A DNA stretch of 34,367 nucleotides from Gammaproteobacteria bacterium (GTDB lineage: Bacteria > Pseudomonadota > Gammaproteobacteria > GRL18): assembly GCA_027071355.1 (NCBI GenBank), contig JALSUJ010000241.1, forward strand, positions 1-34,367, in the 5' to 3' direction. The translations under genes were made by a program, and so were the position numbers. The notes under the pieces were generated by a model. That model saw only the letters and a program-made list of their open reading frames with translations, had not been told where the DNA came from and searched no databases. The first letter of the stretch is position 1. Every line of letters starts with the position of its first letter. Below are positions 7,673 through 14,501 of the stretch, one piece after another.

Positions 7673-7817
7673 GTTGCCTTGCCCATTTTGTGGCAGCACT
7701 AACTTAACGCCCGGCTATTGGTCATTAGACGATGGCGAGGTTGATTCAGTTGAATGTGACGATTGCTATGCAGGAGCACCAGTTGATGCCTGGAACAAAC
7801 GAAACGAAGACACCTGA
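7623..7817 (+). CDS. Lar-like zinc-ribbon cassette protein
   Basis: The core MLPCPFCGSTNLTPGYW followed by CDDC and AWNKR is the pattern of the Lar restriction-alleviation-like zinc-ribbon family (Lar is known to modulate type I restriction). Two starts are possible. GTG 7623, preceded by GAGAGG, reads through the attC site. ATG 7671 lies inside its R' box and gives a 48-residue protein that begins right at the zinc ribbon. Its end overlaps the next ORF. Confidence 0.65.
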   Translation: MSETNSVETNQVERIVMLPCPFCGSTNLTPGYWSLDDGEVDSVECDDCYAGAPVDAWNKRNEDT

Positions 7818-8043
7818 TCTTATTGACCAGATTAAGTGGTTAGAAAATATTGATCATCGCGAGCAAATACGCGCCGCGCTGAGAACTGTTTTTAACAAAG
7901 CAGATGATGATATTAAATTACAGGTTTGCAGAGATTTGATGATTGACCAGATATATAAAACTATCGATAAATTTCCTCTGCAAACCCAAAAAGAAATGCT
8001 GGCAATTATTACTGATAAGTACTTAAGCCAGTGGGCAACATAA
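7786..8043 (+). CDS. Cassette protein, unknown, helical
   Basis: An 85-residue protein starting at ATG 7786 within the end of the Lar-like gene (32-base overlap), so probably coupled to it in the same cassette. It is mostly helical and charged (DQIKWLENIDHREQIRAALR). The stop lies in the next attC. No family recognised. Confidence 0.6.
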   Translation: MPGTNETKTPDLIDQIKWLENIDHREQIRAALRTVFNKADDDIKLQVCRDLMIDQIYKTIDKFPLQTQKEMLAIITDKYLSQWAT

Positions 8044-8097
8044 CGCTTGCATAACCTGGGCGCGTCTTTTTGCGCCTCAGCGTTGATGCACTTGGTA
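8040..8097 (+). other. attC site 2 with altered right end
   Basis: ATAACGCTTGCATAAC on the left pairs imperfectly with GTTGATGCACTTGGTA on the right around a GC-rich core (GGGCGCG/GCGCC). The right outer box is GGTA rather than GTTAT, so recombination here may be impaired. It closely resembles attC 7. Confidence 0.65.
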
Positions 8098-8115
8098 GCA
8101 CTTTTTGGAGATGAA

Positions 8116-8466
8116 ATGAAAGAACAAATTATAGACTGGATGTGCAATAGCACAAATAAAGGCATTAGCTCAGAAGCTATGGCGGCAGCCTTTTTAGGCA
8201 GAAAACCAAATGAGAATTTTGGTTTTGACAACCACCCATCTGACCCAGCAGATTTTAACCGCTGTTTACTGTTACTTGAAGCTTCACCAGAGGCAAGAAA
8301 ACACATGGATAAAATTGCAGCATTAAGCAAAACATGGAAAAAACTTGTAGATAATTGGGACGATGTTGAGAAGTGTTTTATTGATGAGGTTGGATTAAAT
8401 TGGAGTAAAGGAAGAGATTTGAGCGCTTCAAAAACATTCGAAACGATGAAGTCTCTTGGGTGCTAA
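8116..8466 (+). CDS. Cassette protein, unknown
   Basis: A 116-residue protein beginning MKEQIIDWMCNSTNKGISSE, with GGAG five bases before the ATG. The segment HPSDPADFNRCLLLLEASPE resembles small proteins often seen in phages and cassettes. The longer frame from 8047 would read through the attC and is not preferred. The stop codon falls in attC 3. Confidence 0.7.
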   Translation: MKEQIIDWMCNSTNKGISSEAMAAAFLGRKPNENFGFDNHPSDPADFNRCLLLLEASPEARKHMDKIAALSKTWKKLVDNWDDVEKCFIDEVGLNWSKGRDLSASKTFETMKSLGC

Positions 8467-8515
8467 TGCCCGCATAATCGGTGCGTGTTTTGCATCCGAT
8501 TGATGTGCTTGTTAT
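8463..8515 (+). other. attC site 3 (53 bp)
   Basis: CTAATGC with CATAATCGG on the left pairs with CCGATTGATG and CTTGTTAT on the right around a TGCGTGTTTTGCA hairpin. The left outer box has TAAT instead of TAAC. Confidence 0.75.
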
Positions 8516-8544
8516 ATGGCGCGTTTTGACACGAGGAAAATATT

Positions 8545-8772
8545 ATGTTTGGAAAATTATTAGACAAAGTGACTGACACTGTTTCTGATTTTGTTGATGA
8601 CCCTATCGGTACAACAGTCGATATTGCAACCCAGCCTATCCGTGATGGAATTACCGTCATTGACGGATTGACAGAAGGCGAGTTGCGTGAAAAAGCCGCG
8701 TTAAGGCTTGGTGCTGATATTGCCAGCAGCATGGCATTGAGCGAGCTGATTGATTGGTACAGCGACCTTTAG
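8545..8772 (+). CDS. Cassette protein, unknown, acidic
   Basis: A 75-residue acidic protein with a repetitive helical N-terminus (LLDKVTDTVSDFVDDPIGTT). A GAGG Shine-Dalgarno site precedes the ATG. It ends 4 bases before attC 4. Similar short proteins occur in other genomes, but no function is known to me. Confidence 0.7.
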   Translation: MFGKLLDKVTDTVSDFVDDPIGTTVDIATQPIRDGITVIDGLTEGELREKAALRLGADIASSMALSELIDWYSDL

Positions 8773-8776
8773 CCTT

Positions 8777-8852
8777 ATAACGCCTGTATTCAGTTGACCG
8801 GCGACACAGAGCGAAGCGGCGTGTTGACTGGTCAACTGCAATAACTTGTTAT
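8777..8852 (+). other. attC site 4 (76 bp)
   Basis: ATAACGCCTG and CAGTTGACC on the left pair with GGTCAACTGC and ACTTGTTAT on the right; the inner arms GCCGC-like sequences form a second stem. Confidence 0.8.
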
Positions 8853-8862
8853 ATTTTTTATT

Positions 8863-9135
8863 ATGATTAAACGAAAAAAATACAAAGCAAAATGGGTAAA
8901 ACATCTGCCCGCTGATGCCGATTACAACGATGGAAAAAACTACTGTGTTGTTGAACATGACAGTTACGATTTGGCTGATTTTCACGCATCACATTGCGCT
9001 CAAAGTGGTCCGGAACCTGATTATTGGGAAGTTGTTGAGTTAATAATGAAAGGCAGGTATAGGCTCGGGACACCTGCAAACTGGGTAGTAACGCGACGGT
9101 GGGTGTCTGGACAAGAGCAGTGTTTAGAAATATAA
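8863..9135 (+). CDS. Cassette protein, unknown
   Basis: A 90-residue protein beginning MIKRKKYKAKWVKHLP and rich in Trp and Tyr, with YWEVVELIMKGRYRLG near the centre. No Shine-Dalgarno site is visible; the ATG is 10 bases after attC 4, so translation may be leaderless or start elsewhere. The stop lies in attC 5. Confidence 0.6.
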   Translation: MIKRKKYKAKWVKHLPADADYNDGKNYCVVEHDSYDLADFHASHCAQSGPEPDYWEVVELIMKGRYRLGTPANWVVTRRWVSGQEQCLEI

Positions 9136-9247
9136 CGACATAGCTAACCGGCGCTTGCACTGACTTGGAGAGAACAATGAACGATGAAAAGAACACAGAA
9201 ACAAGCCTCCGCACGGACGCGCAGCGTCCGGTTGAGCGGCTTGTTAT
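9132..9247 (+). other. attC site 5, long (116 bp) with embedded start signal
   Basis: ATAACGACATAGCTAACCGG on the left pairs with CCGGTTGAGCGGCTTGTTAT on the right with one bulged base. An inner stem pairs GGACGC with GCGTCC. The interior carries GGAG, six bases, ATG 9177, and this frame runs through the right end into the next cassette, as in attC 1. Confidence 0.8.
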
Positions 9248-9497
9248 GCCTTTGCCGCGCTATGGGTTGCAATGGAATGGGCCTACAGAGTTTATAGCGG
9301 CTGAAATGGAGGACGGCTACTGGACTCCTTGGCATATCGCAAAAGAAGTTATTGATGCTCTACACCGCGAAATAGAGGTGCAATCGTACTGGGGGCCAAA
9401 ATGGGAAGCTGAGCATAAAGAGGTGCTACGGCTTCGATCTCTGCTGGATGAAGCAGAAGACCATATTTCTGCGATGACAGAATGCCACGCTAATTAA
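9177..9497 (+). CDS. Cassette protein reading out of attC 5
   Basis: Two starts are possible. ATG 9177 has GGAG six bases upstream but lies inside the attC of the previous cassette. ATG 9246 lies in the attC R' box and gives 83 residues (MPLPRYGLQWNG...). The core has WHIAKEVIDALHREIE and a C-terminal coiled coil (LRLRSLLDEAEDHISA). The family is not recognised. Confidence 0.6.
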   Translation: MNDEKNTETSLRTDAQRPVERLVMPLPRYGLQWNGPTEFIAAEMEDGYWTPWHIAKEVIDALHREIEVQSYWGPKWEAEHKEVLRLRSLLDEAEDHISAMTECHAN

Positions 9498-9501
9498 AGG
9501 C

Positions 9502-9562
9502 ATAACGCCGGAAATAACGCGACCGGCGTTTTTTGCCGGGTCGCTGTTGATTGGATTGTTAT
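9502..9562 (+). other. attC site 6 (61 bp)
   Basis: ATAACGCC and AATAACGCGACC on the left pair with GGTCGCTGTTGATT and ATTGTTAT on the right; the core CGGCG-TTTTTTG-CCG closes the hairpin. Confidence 0.8.
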
Positions 9563-9590
9563 GTTTTTATTTTACTACTGAGTAATAATT

Positions 9591-9752
9591 ATGGCCATGT
9601 ATAGTTTATATGAAGATTTACCAGACTGCTGCAAACCATGTAAATACCGTGAGTGGGACGCCAAGGATGAATACTCACCAAATTATAACTATTGCATTAA
9701 AAGTTTAATTTTACCAACAAAGAAAAAAACATGTAAGAAGCAAGAAATATAA
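9591..9752 (+). CDS. Tiny cysteine-rich cassette protein
   Basis: A 53-residue ORF beginning MAMYSLYEDLPDCCKPCKYR, with cysteines at CCKPC, YC and TCKK that could bind zinc. The stop codon lies in the R'' box of attC 7, as for its neighbours, and this is the only ORF in the cassette, which supports it. No Shine-Dalgarno site is clear. Confidence 0.6.
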   Translation: MAMYSLYEDLPDCCKPCKYREWDAKDEYSPNYNYCIKSLILPTKKKTCKKQEI

Positions 9753-9810
9753 CGCTTGCATAACTTGACGGCGCGTTTTATGCGCCGGTCAATGTTGATG
9801 CACTTGTTAT
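9749..9810 (+). other. attC site 7 (62 bp)
   Basis: ATAACGCTTGCATAAC pairs with GTTGATGCACTTGTTAT, with inner TTGAC/GTCAA and GGCGCG/TGCGCC arms. It is the best-preserved site in the array. Confidence 0.85.
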
Positions 9811-9838
9811 ATTGATAATTTTAACAGGGGAAAAATTA

Positions 9839-10123
9839 ATGAATATTAATGACAGATTTGAAGCGGTAAACGATGACTACATTAAGTTTGATAAAGTGAA
9901 AAATAAAAGAAGTATGCGGCCTGATTTACATGCATACATTCTGCTAGATGAATTATTTCCTAATCCGGGGGCAGATATTGTATGCGCTGCATCTCATGAT
10001 AAAATTTGGCTTGATTTTGAAAGTGAAAAGATAAACGAATTAACTGATAGTCAAATATTAGAACTGACGCGATGCGGAGTTAGATACGACAAAGAATATG
10101 ATTCGTTGGCTATGTTTGTTTAG
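9839..10123 (+). CDS. Cassette protein, unknown
   Basis: A 94-residue protein beginning MNINDRFEAVNDDYIKFDKV. AGGGG lies eight bases before ATG 9839. LHAYILLDELFPNPGADIV and WLDFESEKINELTDSQILEL look like a small alpha/beta fold. It starts just after attC 7, but no clear attC follows. Confidence 0.65.
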   Translation: MNINDRFEAVNDDYIKFDKVKNKRSMRPDLHAYILLDELFPNPGADIVCAASHDKIWLDFESEKINELTDSQILELTRCGVRYDKEYDSLAMFV

Positions 10124-10246
10124 CAATATAACAGAGATATAGGCAGAATCATGAATATTGAGTTATATAGAATATGGCTATATTGGAATAGCCAGAAATA
10201 AAAAATGCCCCTGGTAAGATAGCTGGGTTTACTAAACAAACCAACG
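10124..10246 (+). other. Gap with sequence shared with 12303-12360
   Basis: No attC is visible after the 9839 gene. CAATATAACAGAGAT and AGAATATGGCTATATTG recur at 12304 onwards, but here they are interrupted by two short extra stretches. The shared block precedes the two related RHH-like ORFs. Confidence 0.5.
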
Positions 10247-10396
10247 ATGGCACAATCAAGTAAACAAAAAACATTACAATACAGACGAAGGCAAACTGCG
10301 TTAGGTCGAAGACGGGTTGAATATTATCTAACAAAAGAAGAGAAATCGACAGTTAATACGTACATAAAACAATTGCGAAAAGAAAAAGAAAGGTAA
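10247..10396 (+). CDS. RHH-like small protein, copy 1
   Basis: A 49-residue basic protein, MAQSSKQKTLQYRRRQTA then LGRRRVEYYLTKEEKSTVN and a KQLRKEKER tail. A basic arm, a short YYL strand and a helix resemble small ribbon-helix-helix DNA-binding proteins. The first 27 codons are nearly identical to the ORF at 12360, after which the two diverge. It is followed six bases later by the next start. Function is inferred from shape only. Confidence 0.55.
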   Translation: MAQSSKQKTLQYRRRQTALGRRRVEYYLTKEEKSTVNTYIKQLRKEKER

Positions 10397-10401
10397 ATCG
10401 G

Positions 10402-10635
10402 ATGAAGCAAGAAGCAAAGATTTTTATTAAAAGCGTTAGTACAGATAAAAATGTTAGTGAATCATCATTAAATAACTTGTTATGCTCTGATCCGCGTGAT
10501 GAATTTAAACGTCTACTTCTAGCTTTAGAAGGAGTAGAAAATTGGACAGCTGCAGAACGGGCTACATACTTTGCGTTTTTTACACATGGTTGGTATGGCA
10601 GAGCAGGTGAAGCGGCATACCAAGATGAAACATAA
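10402..10635 (+). CDS. Cassette protein, unknown
   Basis: A 77-residue protein starting six bases after the RHH-like ORF, so probably coupled. NWTAAERATYFAFFTHGWYG is its most distinctive segment. The frame stays open after the TAA at 10633 for another 50 codons. Confidence 0.6.
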   Translation: MKQEAKIFIKSVSTDKNVSESSLNNLLCSDPRDEFKRLLLALEGVENWTAAERATYFAFFTHGWYGRAGEAAYQDET

Positions 10636-10788
10636 CGACCTTTATGGTCAATACTTGACGACCAACAGTATCGGTTAAAGCGTATTTTGATTGGCACATC
10701 AAATGATTCTCCTCGTTATGATGAGCTGAAAAAAGAGATTGCAGAATTGGAAGCAGCCATTGAAATTGCAAAAAAAGAAGGTATATAA
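10636..10788 (+). pseudogene. In-frame extension beyond a TAA stop, lacking an ATG
   Basis: In the same frame as the preceding gene, 50 further codons give LDDQQYRLKRILIGTSNDSP then DELKKEIAELEAAIEIAKKEG, a clear helical coiled-coil tail. No ATG or convincing Shine-Dalgarno site precedes it. CATAACGACC at the junction resembles the left end of attC 1 and 5, so this may be a cassette fusion scar or the tail of a gene interrupted by a stop. Confidence 0.4.
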
Positions 10789-10790
10789 AA

Positions 10791-11009
10791 ATGGATATTA
10801 TAGATAACGCGATCAGAATACATGGTGCAAAAAAAGTTTATGAGGCCGCATATAAGCGCATGGAGGGAGATAAAAACCCGTTACGCGCCGTTGAGTTAGG
10901 CGCAAACGATATGGGAGATGCGTGGGAAATAATGATCAAGGCTTTTAACTCATTAACCCCTGCCGAACGAGCCTCTGACTACTGGCCTGCGCTGCTACAT
11001 GACAAATAA
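10791..11009 (+). CDS. Cassette protein, unknown, helical
   Basis: A 72-residue protein beginning MDIIDNAIRIHGAKKVYEAA, with GAAGG upstream. It is helical, with an LTPAERASDYWPALLHD tail. It overlaps the next gene by 11 bases, so the two are probably co-translated. Confidence 0.65.
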   Translation: MDIIDNAIRIHGAKKVYEAAYKRMEGDKNPLRAVELGANDMGDAWEIMIKAFNSLTPAERASDYWPALLHDK

Positions 11010-11262
11010 AGCGAAGCAAGTGCGTGAGGCATTGAGCCTCACGCCAACAGAGGCCGGTAAATTATTGTTTGGTTACGAGGGTAAAAAATCATATGACCAG
11101 TGGACGCAATGGGAAAAAGCGAAAACACTGAGCAAGCCAACAGAGCAATATTTTGACCTGATTTTATTTTTAGCAATGGCGCGGGATTTTAAAACGCCAG
11201 GCGCAGGACAGGCACTAGATAGATATTTAGCCGCGCTCAGAGATGGGCACGAAGGCAACTAA
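10999..11262 (+). CDS. Helix-turn-helix-like cassette protein
   Basis: An 87-residue protein. The segment VREALSLTPTEAGKLLFGYE followed by WTQWEKAKTLSKPTEQYFDL resembles XRE-type helix-turn-helix domains found in small phage and plasmid regulators. It overlaps the previous gene and ends inside the following attC. Partner and target are unknown. Confidence 0.65.
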   Translation: MTNKAKQVREALSLTPTEAGKLLFGYEGKKSYDQWTQWEKAKTLSKPTEQYFDLILFLAMARDFKTPGAGQALDRYLAALRDGHEGN

Positions 11263-11320
11263 CGCTTGAGTTGAGGGGGCGGCGCGTTGTCTGCGCCGTC
11301 ACTCTCGAACGACTTGTTAT
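11259..11320 (+). other. attC site 8 (62 bp)
   Basis: CTAACGCTTGAGTTGAG pairs with CTCGAACGACTTGTTAT, with a GGCGCG/TGCGCC inner stem. Confidence 0.75.
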
Positions 11321-11344
11321 AAACCGAACTTTTAGAGGAATACG

Positions 11345-11527
11345 ATGAGCATGAAAGACCACGATATTGAAGAACTTAAAAAACGACTAGCTAGATCAGA
11401 AGCACAAAACAAATGTCTAATCGAAGAAATTGAAGTTAAAAACAGAACAATACAACTGCTTGTTGTTGCCGAACACTTAGACAAAGAAAAACTTGCACAA
11501 GCAACAGAATTAGCAGGTGGATTTTAG
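11345..11527 (+). CDS. Small coiled-coil cassette protein
   Basis: A 60-residue protein with heptad-like Leu/Ile spacing (IEELKKRLARSEAQNKCLIE), almost certainly a coiled coil. AGAGG lies five bases before the ATG. It is the only ORF in its cassette. Confidence 0.65.
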   Translation: MSMKDHDIEELKKRLARSEAQNKCLIEEIEVKNRTIQLLVVAEHLDKEKLAQATELAGGF

Positions 11528-11531
11528 GTTT

Positions 11532-11587
11532 ATAACGGCCATGCTCACGGGCGGCGTATTTTGCCGTCCGGTGCAGCGATTTGTTAG
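11532..11587 (+). other. attC site 9 (56 bp)
   Basis: ATAACGGCC and ATGCTCACGGG on the left pair with CCGGTGCAGC and ATTTGTTAG on the right; inner stem GCGGC/GCCGT. Related to the next site. Confidence 0.75.
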
Positions 11588-11608
11588 CTGATTTATTTAG
11601 AGATTATT

Positions 11609-11860
11609 ATGACTGAATATTATGACAAGAACGGTAAAGTGATACGAGAATTTGACGTGTTAAAAGTATTTCATTTCATCGGCGCAAGGCGTAAAAAACA
11701 CTATATTTACAAGTGGATAACAGGAGACGGACTTCGATTTTTACACTTAGATAACACAAATATTAGTGTGCCGCTGTCTACAGTAACAGAGAATATTAAT
11801 GGTAAACGAGTATGGACAGATGCTGAGATTGTGCAAACTATTTATGAGTACAATATATAA
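11609..11860 (+). CDS. Cassette protein, unknown, basic beta-rich
   Basis: An 83-residue protein, MTEYYDKNGKVIREFDVLKV then HFIGARRKKHYIYKWITGDG, with a predicted SH3-like beta fold by appearance. The stop is inside the following attC. No family recognised. Confidence 0.65.
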   Translation: MTEYYDKNGKVIREFDVLKVFHFIGARRKKHYIYKWITGDGLRFLHLDNTNISVPLSTVTENINGKRVWTDAEIVQTIYEYNI

Positions 11861-11954
11861 CGCCATGCTCACGGGCGAATAAACGCCACCAATGAGCATG
11901 AATTTTACAACGAAAGTCCGGCGCGTTTATTTGTCCGGTGGAGCTACTTGTTAG
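11857..11954 (+). other. attC site 10 (98 bp)
   Basis: ATAACGCCATGCTCACGGG pairs with CCGGTGGAGCTACTTGTTAG. The inner arms GGCGAATAAACG and CGCGTTTATTTG also pair, with an extra loop between. Confidence 0.75.
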
Positions 11955-11966
11955 GGTGTTTTTTTT

Positions 11967-12245
11967 ATGGCAGAATTGATACTGACAGAGGAAGAAAAAG
12001 CAGCGCCTACATACCTTGAATGGGATGATGACGCTTTAGGTAAGCTGGTTAAGAAAACAGCCGCAAAACTGCATGACGAATACGGGCGAGAGTCAGCGTT
12101 TGCCATGACAGGTGTGCATTTACTTTTAGGCACAGCAATAACCGCTAATGCTACAGAAAGCACATACACTATTGACGGTCTCACTATCGCAGGGGAACCT
12201 AAAGGCGACTGGATTGTTACATTAAAGAGGGTGAATGCACCCTAA
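11967..12245 (+). CDS. Cassette protein, unknown
   Basis: A 92-residue protein beginning MAELILTEEEKAAPTYLEWD; helical first half, then STYTIDGLTIAGEPKGDWIV. No Shine-Dalgarno site is visible between the attC end and the ATG, only a T-rich run. Confidence 0.65.
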   Translation: MAELILTEEEKAAPTYLEWDDDALGKLVKKTAAKLHDEYGRESAFAMTGVHLLLGTAITANATESTYTIDGLTIAGEPKGDWIVTLKRVNAP

Positions 12246-12359
12246 CAGTATACTCTACAGTGGCTGCATAGTAAGTTATTATGCAGGTTCACTGCGATCT
12301 ATTCAATATAACAGAGATTTATTAGAATATGGCTATATTGAAATAGCAAGAAATAAACG
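12246..12359 (+). other. Gap with a hairpin, possible decayed attC
   Basis: CAGTGGCTGCATA and TATGCAGGTTCACTG (12258-12294) form a good hairpin. CTAACAG precedes it, but no GTTAT-type right box follows, so this may be a dead attC. The block from 12304 is shared with 10126 onwards. Confidence 0.4.
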
Positions 12360-12512
12360 ATGGCACAATCTAGTAAGCAAAAAACATTACAATACAGACG
12401 AAGGCAAACTGCGTTAGGTCGAAGACGGGTTGAATATTATTTGATGGAAGCTGAGAAAATAAAAATGGATGGCTATCTGAAGTGGTTAAGAAGGGTAGAG
12501 AAAAAAAAGTAA
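12360..12512 (+). CDS. RHH-like small protein, copy 2
   Basis: A 50-residue basic protein whose first 27 residues (MAQSSKQKTLQYRRRQTA then LGRRRVEYY) match the copy at 10247 almost base for base, while the C-terminal helix differs. It is the last ORF of the plus-strand array and runs straight into a terminator. A DNA-binding role is inferred only from shape. Confidence 0.55.
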   Translation: MAQSSKQKTLQYRRRQTALGRRRVEYYLMEAEKIKMDGYLKWLRRVEKKK

Positions 12513-12513
12513 A

Positions 12514-12545
12514 AAACTCTTCTCGCACAAGCGAGAAGAGTTTTT
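12514..12545. terminator. Bidirectional intrinsic terminator
   Basis: AAACTCTTCTCGC and GCGAGAAGAGTTT form a perfect 13-bp stem with an ACAA loop, followed by TT (plus) and preceded by an A-run (T-run on minus). It separates the plus-strand array from the minus-strand methyltransferase. Confidence 0.9.
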
Positions 12546-12567
12546 AGTTGTTGTCCGATCGGGACAG

Positions 12568-14115
12568 TTAGTGAACTGGTTGTAATGATAGGATACCGAC
12601 ATTGACACCGGTTCCTGATTCAAGAAACTGACCAGGAGGAACGTCCTCCCAAACATGCTTCCAGCCATCAACAACCGTTTTCCCTTTAAATGAACCAGGA
12701 ACAATGGCAACGATCTTGCCTTTACTGCTAAGCATGGCCGCTGCTTTTTTTAAATGTTCCATACATCTGCCATTTGAAAAAGGTGGATTTAGAACAATCT
12801 TATCGAACTTTTCCGTTTCATCCATCTTAATGAAGTCCTCCAGTCTCACCGTAAACCCTTTGCTCTTTAAGACACGGGCATGCAGGCGCGCAATGTCCAC
12901 ACACAAGGTTTGCTCTTTCGGTAAGAAATCAGCGATTCGACCCAGACCGGCACTGGGTTCAAGCACCCGGTCTTCGTCCTGGATTTCAGCCATATCCACC
13001 ACCTGTTTCGCCAGTCCCTCCGGGGTTTGGTAAAACTGATGGCTTTTAACTTCCGGCACCTGTCCCGAACGGATAATTTCATCAATTACCTCACGTATCG
13101 GATAATCAAAGCTCCATATTCCTTTTGTTATCTGCCGACCGTTAAGTCGTTCAAATAACGCAATGGTTTGTGGCTCTGCTTTCACTGGTTCATAAAAACA
13201 GGTTTCAGTGCCCCGTTCAAAACGGATATCTGACAGAATCTCAATAACATTCGCTGGCAACAATTCCATTTCAATCGGATGCTGCTTATAACGCACCGGT
13301 TTTTGTCGGAATGTCGCAGGAATAGCCATCGGGTATAACTGGGCCAGCACCTGGTTTAATCGATAAGCCATCATCGGATGACATTCTATATGAGCGGTAC
13401 CGCACTTAAAGACCTTCACCTTCCAGGCACCACCATCCATAATCTGCCATTTACCCTGTAAGCCTAAGTCAAACAGCCGCTCTAGTGAACGGCGCGTTAT
13501 ATAATGACCAGGAACCTCCCTGCCCATGAATTTTCCAATGACAACGCGAAAATCATGGATAACATCAGCCATATTAACATTTAGACTATGCCTGTCATCG
13601 AACACATAATTAATAATCATGCGCTTGCTAAAGCCTTCCGGGCGATTGGTAACATGCTCTCGCGATAGATTTTGAAAAATGCCATCAATTCTTTTTGCAA
13701 AGAATTCTGCTCTTTTCATAAGCAAATCATTTATCGTTGCATGAACCGTTTCGCGCTCAAACGCGGGGGTTTTGTGATTACTGATTTGTTCGCGCCATTC
13801 ACCACGCTCTTTGGCCGGCATGGCTTCAAGCACGTCGGTTAATGAAATGGCTTTGGACCAAAAATCGGCATCCAACGCTGCTTTGGCATTCTCAAAATTA
13901 AAAAATGTCGAAACCGTATAACAGCCAGTCCGGTGATTGATATATGCACCATCAAAAAAATACTGCATCACACTTGTTTTGGCTGCATTAACGTAATCCG
14001 TGATTTCGGTGATTTGTTCTAACGCTTGCTGGTATTGACCAAACAACGCCTCAAGCGGCGATGAAATAGCAATATCGGTACTCCCTTCAAAAGGGTGTTT
14101 TATTTCTTTTTTCAT
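12568..14115 (-). CDS. DUF4942 DNA methyltransferase
   Basis: A 515-residue protein. The N-terminal half matches DUF4942 proteins of plasmids and conjugative elements. The C-terminal half is a class I SAM methyltransferase with LEPSAGLGR (about 385-393) as motif I and LNPPF (about 442-446) as the NPPF catalytic motif, typical of N6-adenine or N4-cytosine methylases. Start 14115 is chosen for GGAGATAACAT just upstream; an in-frame ATG at 14151 lies inside the leader RNA. It follows leader L1. The likely role is to methylate element DNA against host restriction (inference). Confidence 0.85.
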   Translation of the reverse strand: MKKEIKHPFEGSTDIAISSPLEALFGQYQQALEQITEITDYVNAAKTSVMQYFFDGAYINHRTGCYTVSTFFNFENAKAALDADFWSKAISLTDVLEAMPAKERGEWREQISNHKTPAFERETVHATINDLLMKRAEFFAKRIDGIFQNLSREHVTNRPEGFSKRMIINYVFDDRHSLNVNMADVIHDFRVVIGKFMGREVPGHYITRRSLERLFDLGLQGKWQIMDGGAWKVKVFKCGTAHIECHPMMAYRLNQVLAQLYPMAIPATFRQKPVRYKQHPIEMELLPANVIEILSDIRFERGTETCFYEPVKAEPQTIALFERLNGRQITKGIWSFDYPIREVIDEIIRSGQVPEVKSHQFYQTPEGLAKQVVDMAEIQDEDRVLEPSAGLGRIADFLPKEQTLCVDIARLHARVLKSKGFTVRLEDFIKMDETEKFDKIVLNPPFSNGRCMEHLKKAAAMLSSKGKIVAIVPGSFKGKTVVDGWKHVWEDVPPGQFLESGTGVNVGILSLQPVH

Positions 14116-14232
14116 TATGTTATCTCCACATAAACGGAGACAATACCCCACCGGGAAGTTGTCCCCGATGGGTTTAAAAATACCTGGTTATCAGGTGATT
14201 AATGCTGTTTGTTTAACGTGGACAGTGACCAC
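14116..14232 (-). promoter_or_regulatory. Structured leader L1 (radC-type) of the DUF4942 gene
   Basis: 5' to 3' on the minus strand: hairpin GTGG/CCAC, ACAGCATTAA, hairpin CACCTG/CAGGT, then the switch core. S1 pairs CCCATCGGG with CCCGGTGGG. S2 pairs CGGGGACAA with TTGTCTCCG. S3 pairs TTGTCTCC with the Shine-Dalgarno region GGAGATAA. S2 competes with S1 and S3. Confidence 0.75.
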
Positions 14233-14267
14233 TTTCTGATCTGTTAAATTAAGTATGATTCAGAGTT

Positions 14268-14492
14268 TTAACTCTTCTTCGTTAAAATATAGCCTGGAGG
14301 ATAAAATTGAACTTTAAAAGTATCAAAATCCTCCCTTGTCGCCGGGCGAATGTCTTCCTCCTTAAAATAACATACCGGGGATTGCATCATTGATTTTCCA
14401 TCTCTTGTTCCCAGTCCGTTTAAGACGGTTAGACTATTGTTTTCAAGGACACACAGCGTGTTCTCTTTATAGACAACGGTTTTGTCTTCCAT
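14268..14492 (-). CDS. Small unknown protein in the radC operon
   Basis: A 74-residue protein beginning MEDKTVVYKENTLCVLENNS with an AGGAGG Shine-Dalgarno site. It starts 9 bases after the radC stop and so is co-transcribed. Beta-rich; no family recognised. Confidence 0.65.
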   Translation of the reverse strand: MEDKTVVYKENTLCVLENNSLTVLNGLGTRDGKSMMQSPVCYFKEEDIRPATREDFDTFKVQFYPPGYILTKKS

Positions 14493-14501
14493 TGCTACCT
14501 C

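Noticed and set aside
11951-12417. ORFs 11951-12184 (minus) and 12235-12417 (plus)
   Set aside because: The first is antisense to a cassette gene. The second overlaps a hairpin and the RHH-like ORF and lacks a ribosome site, although parts recur near 10126.
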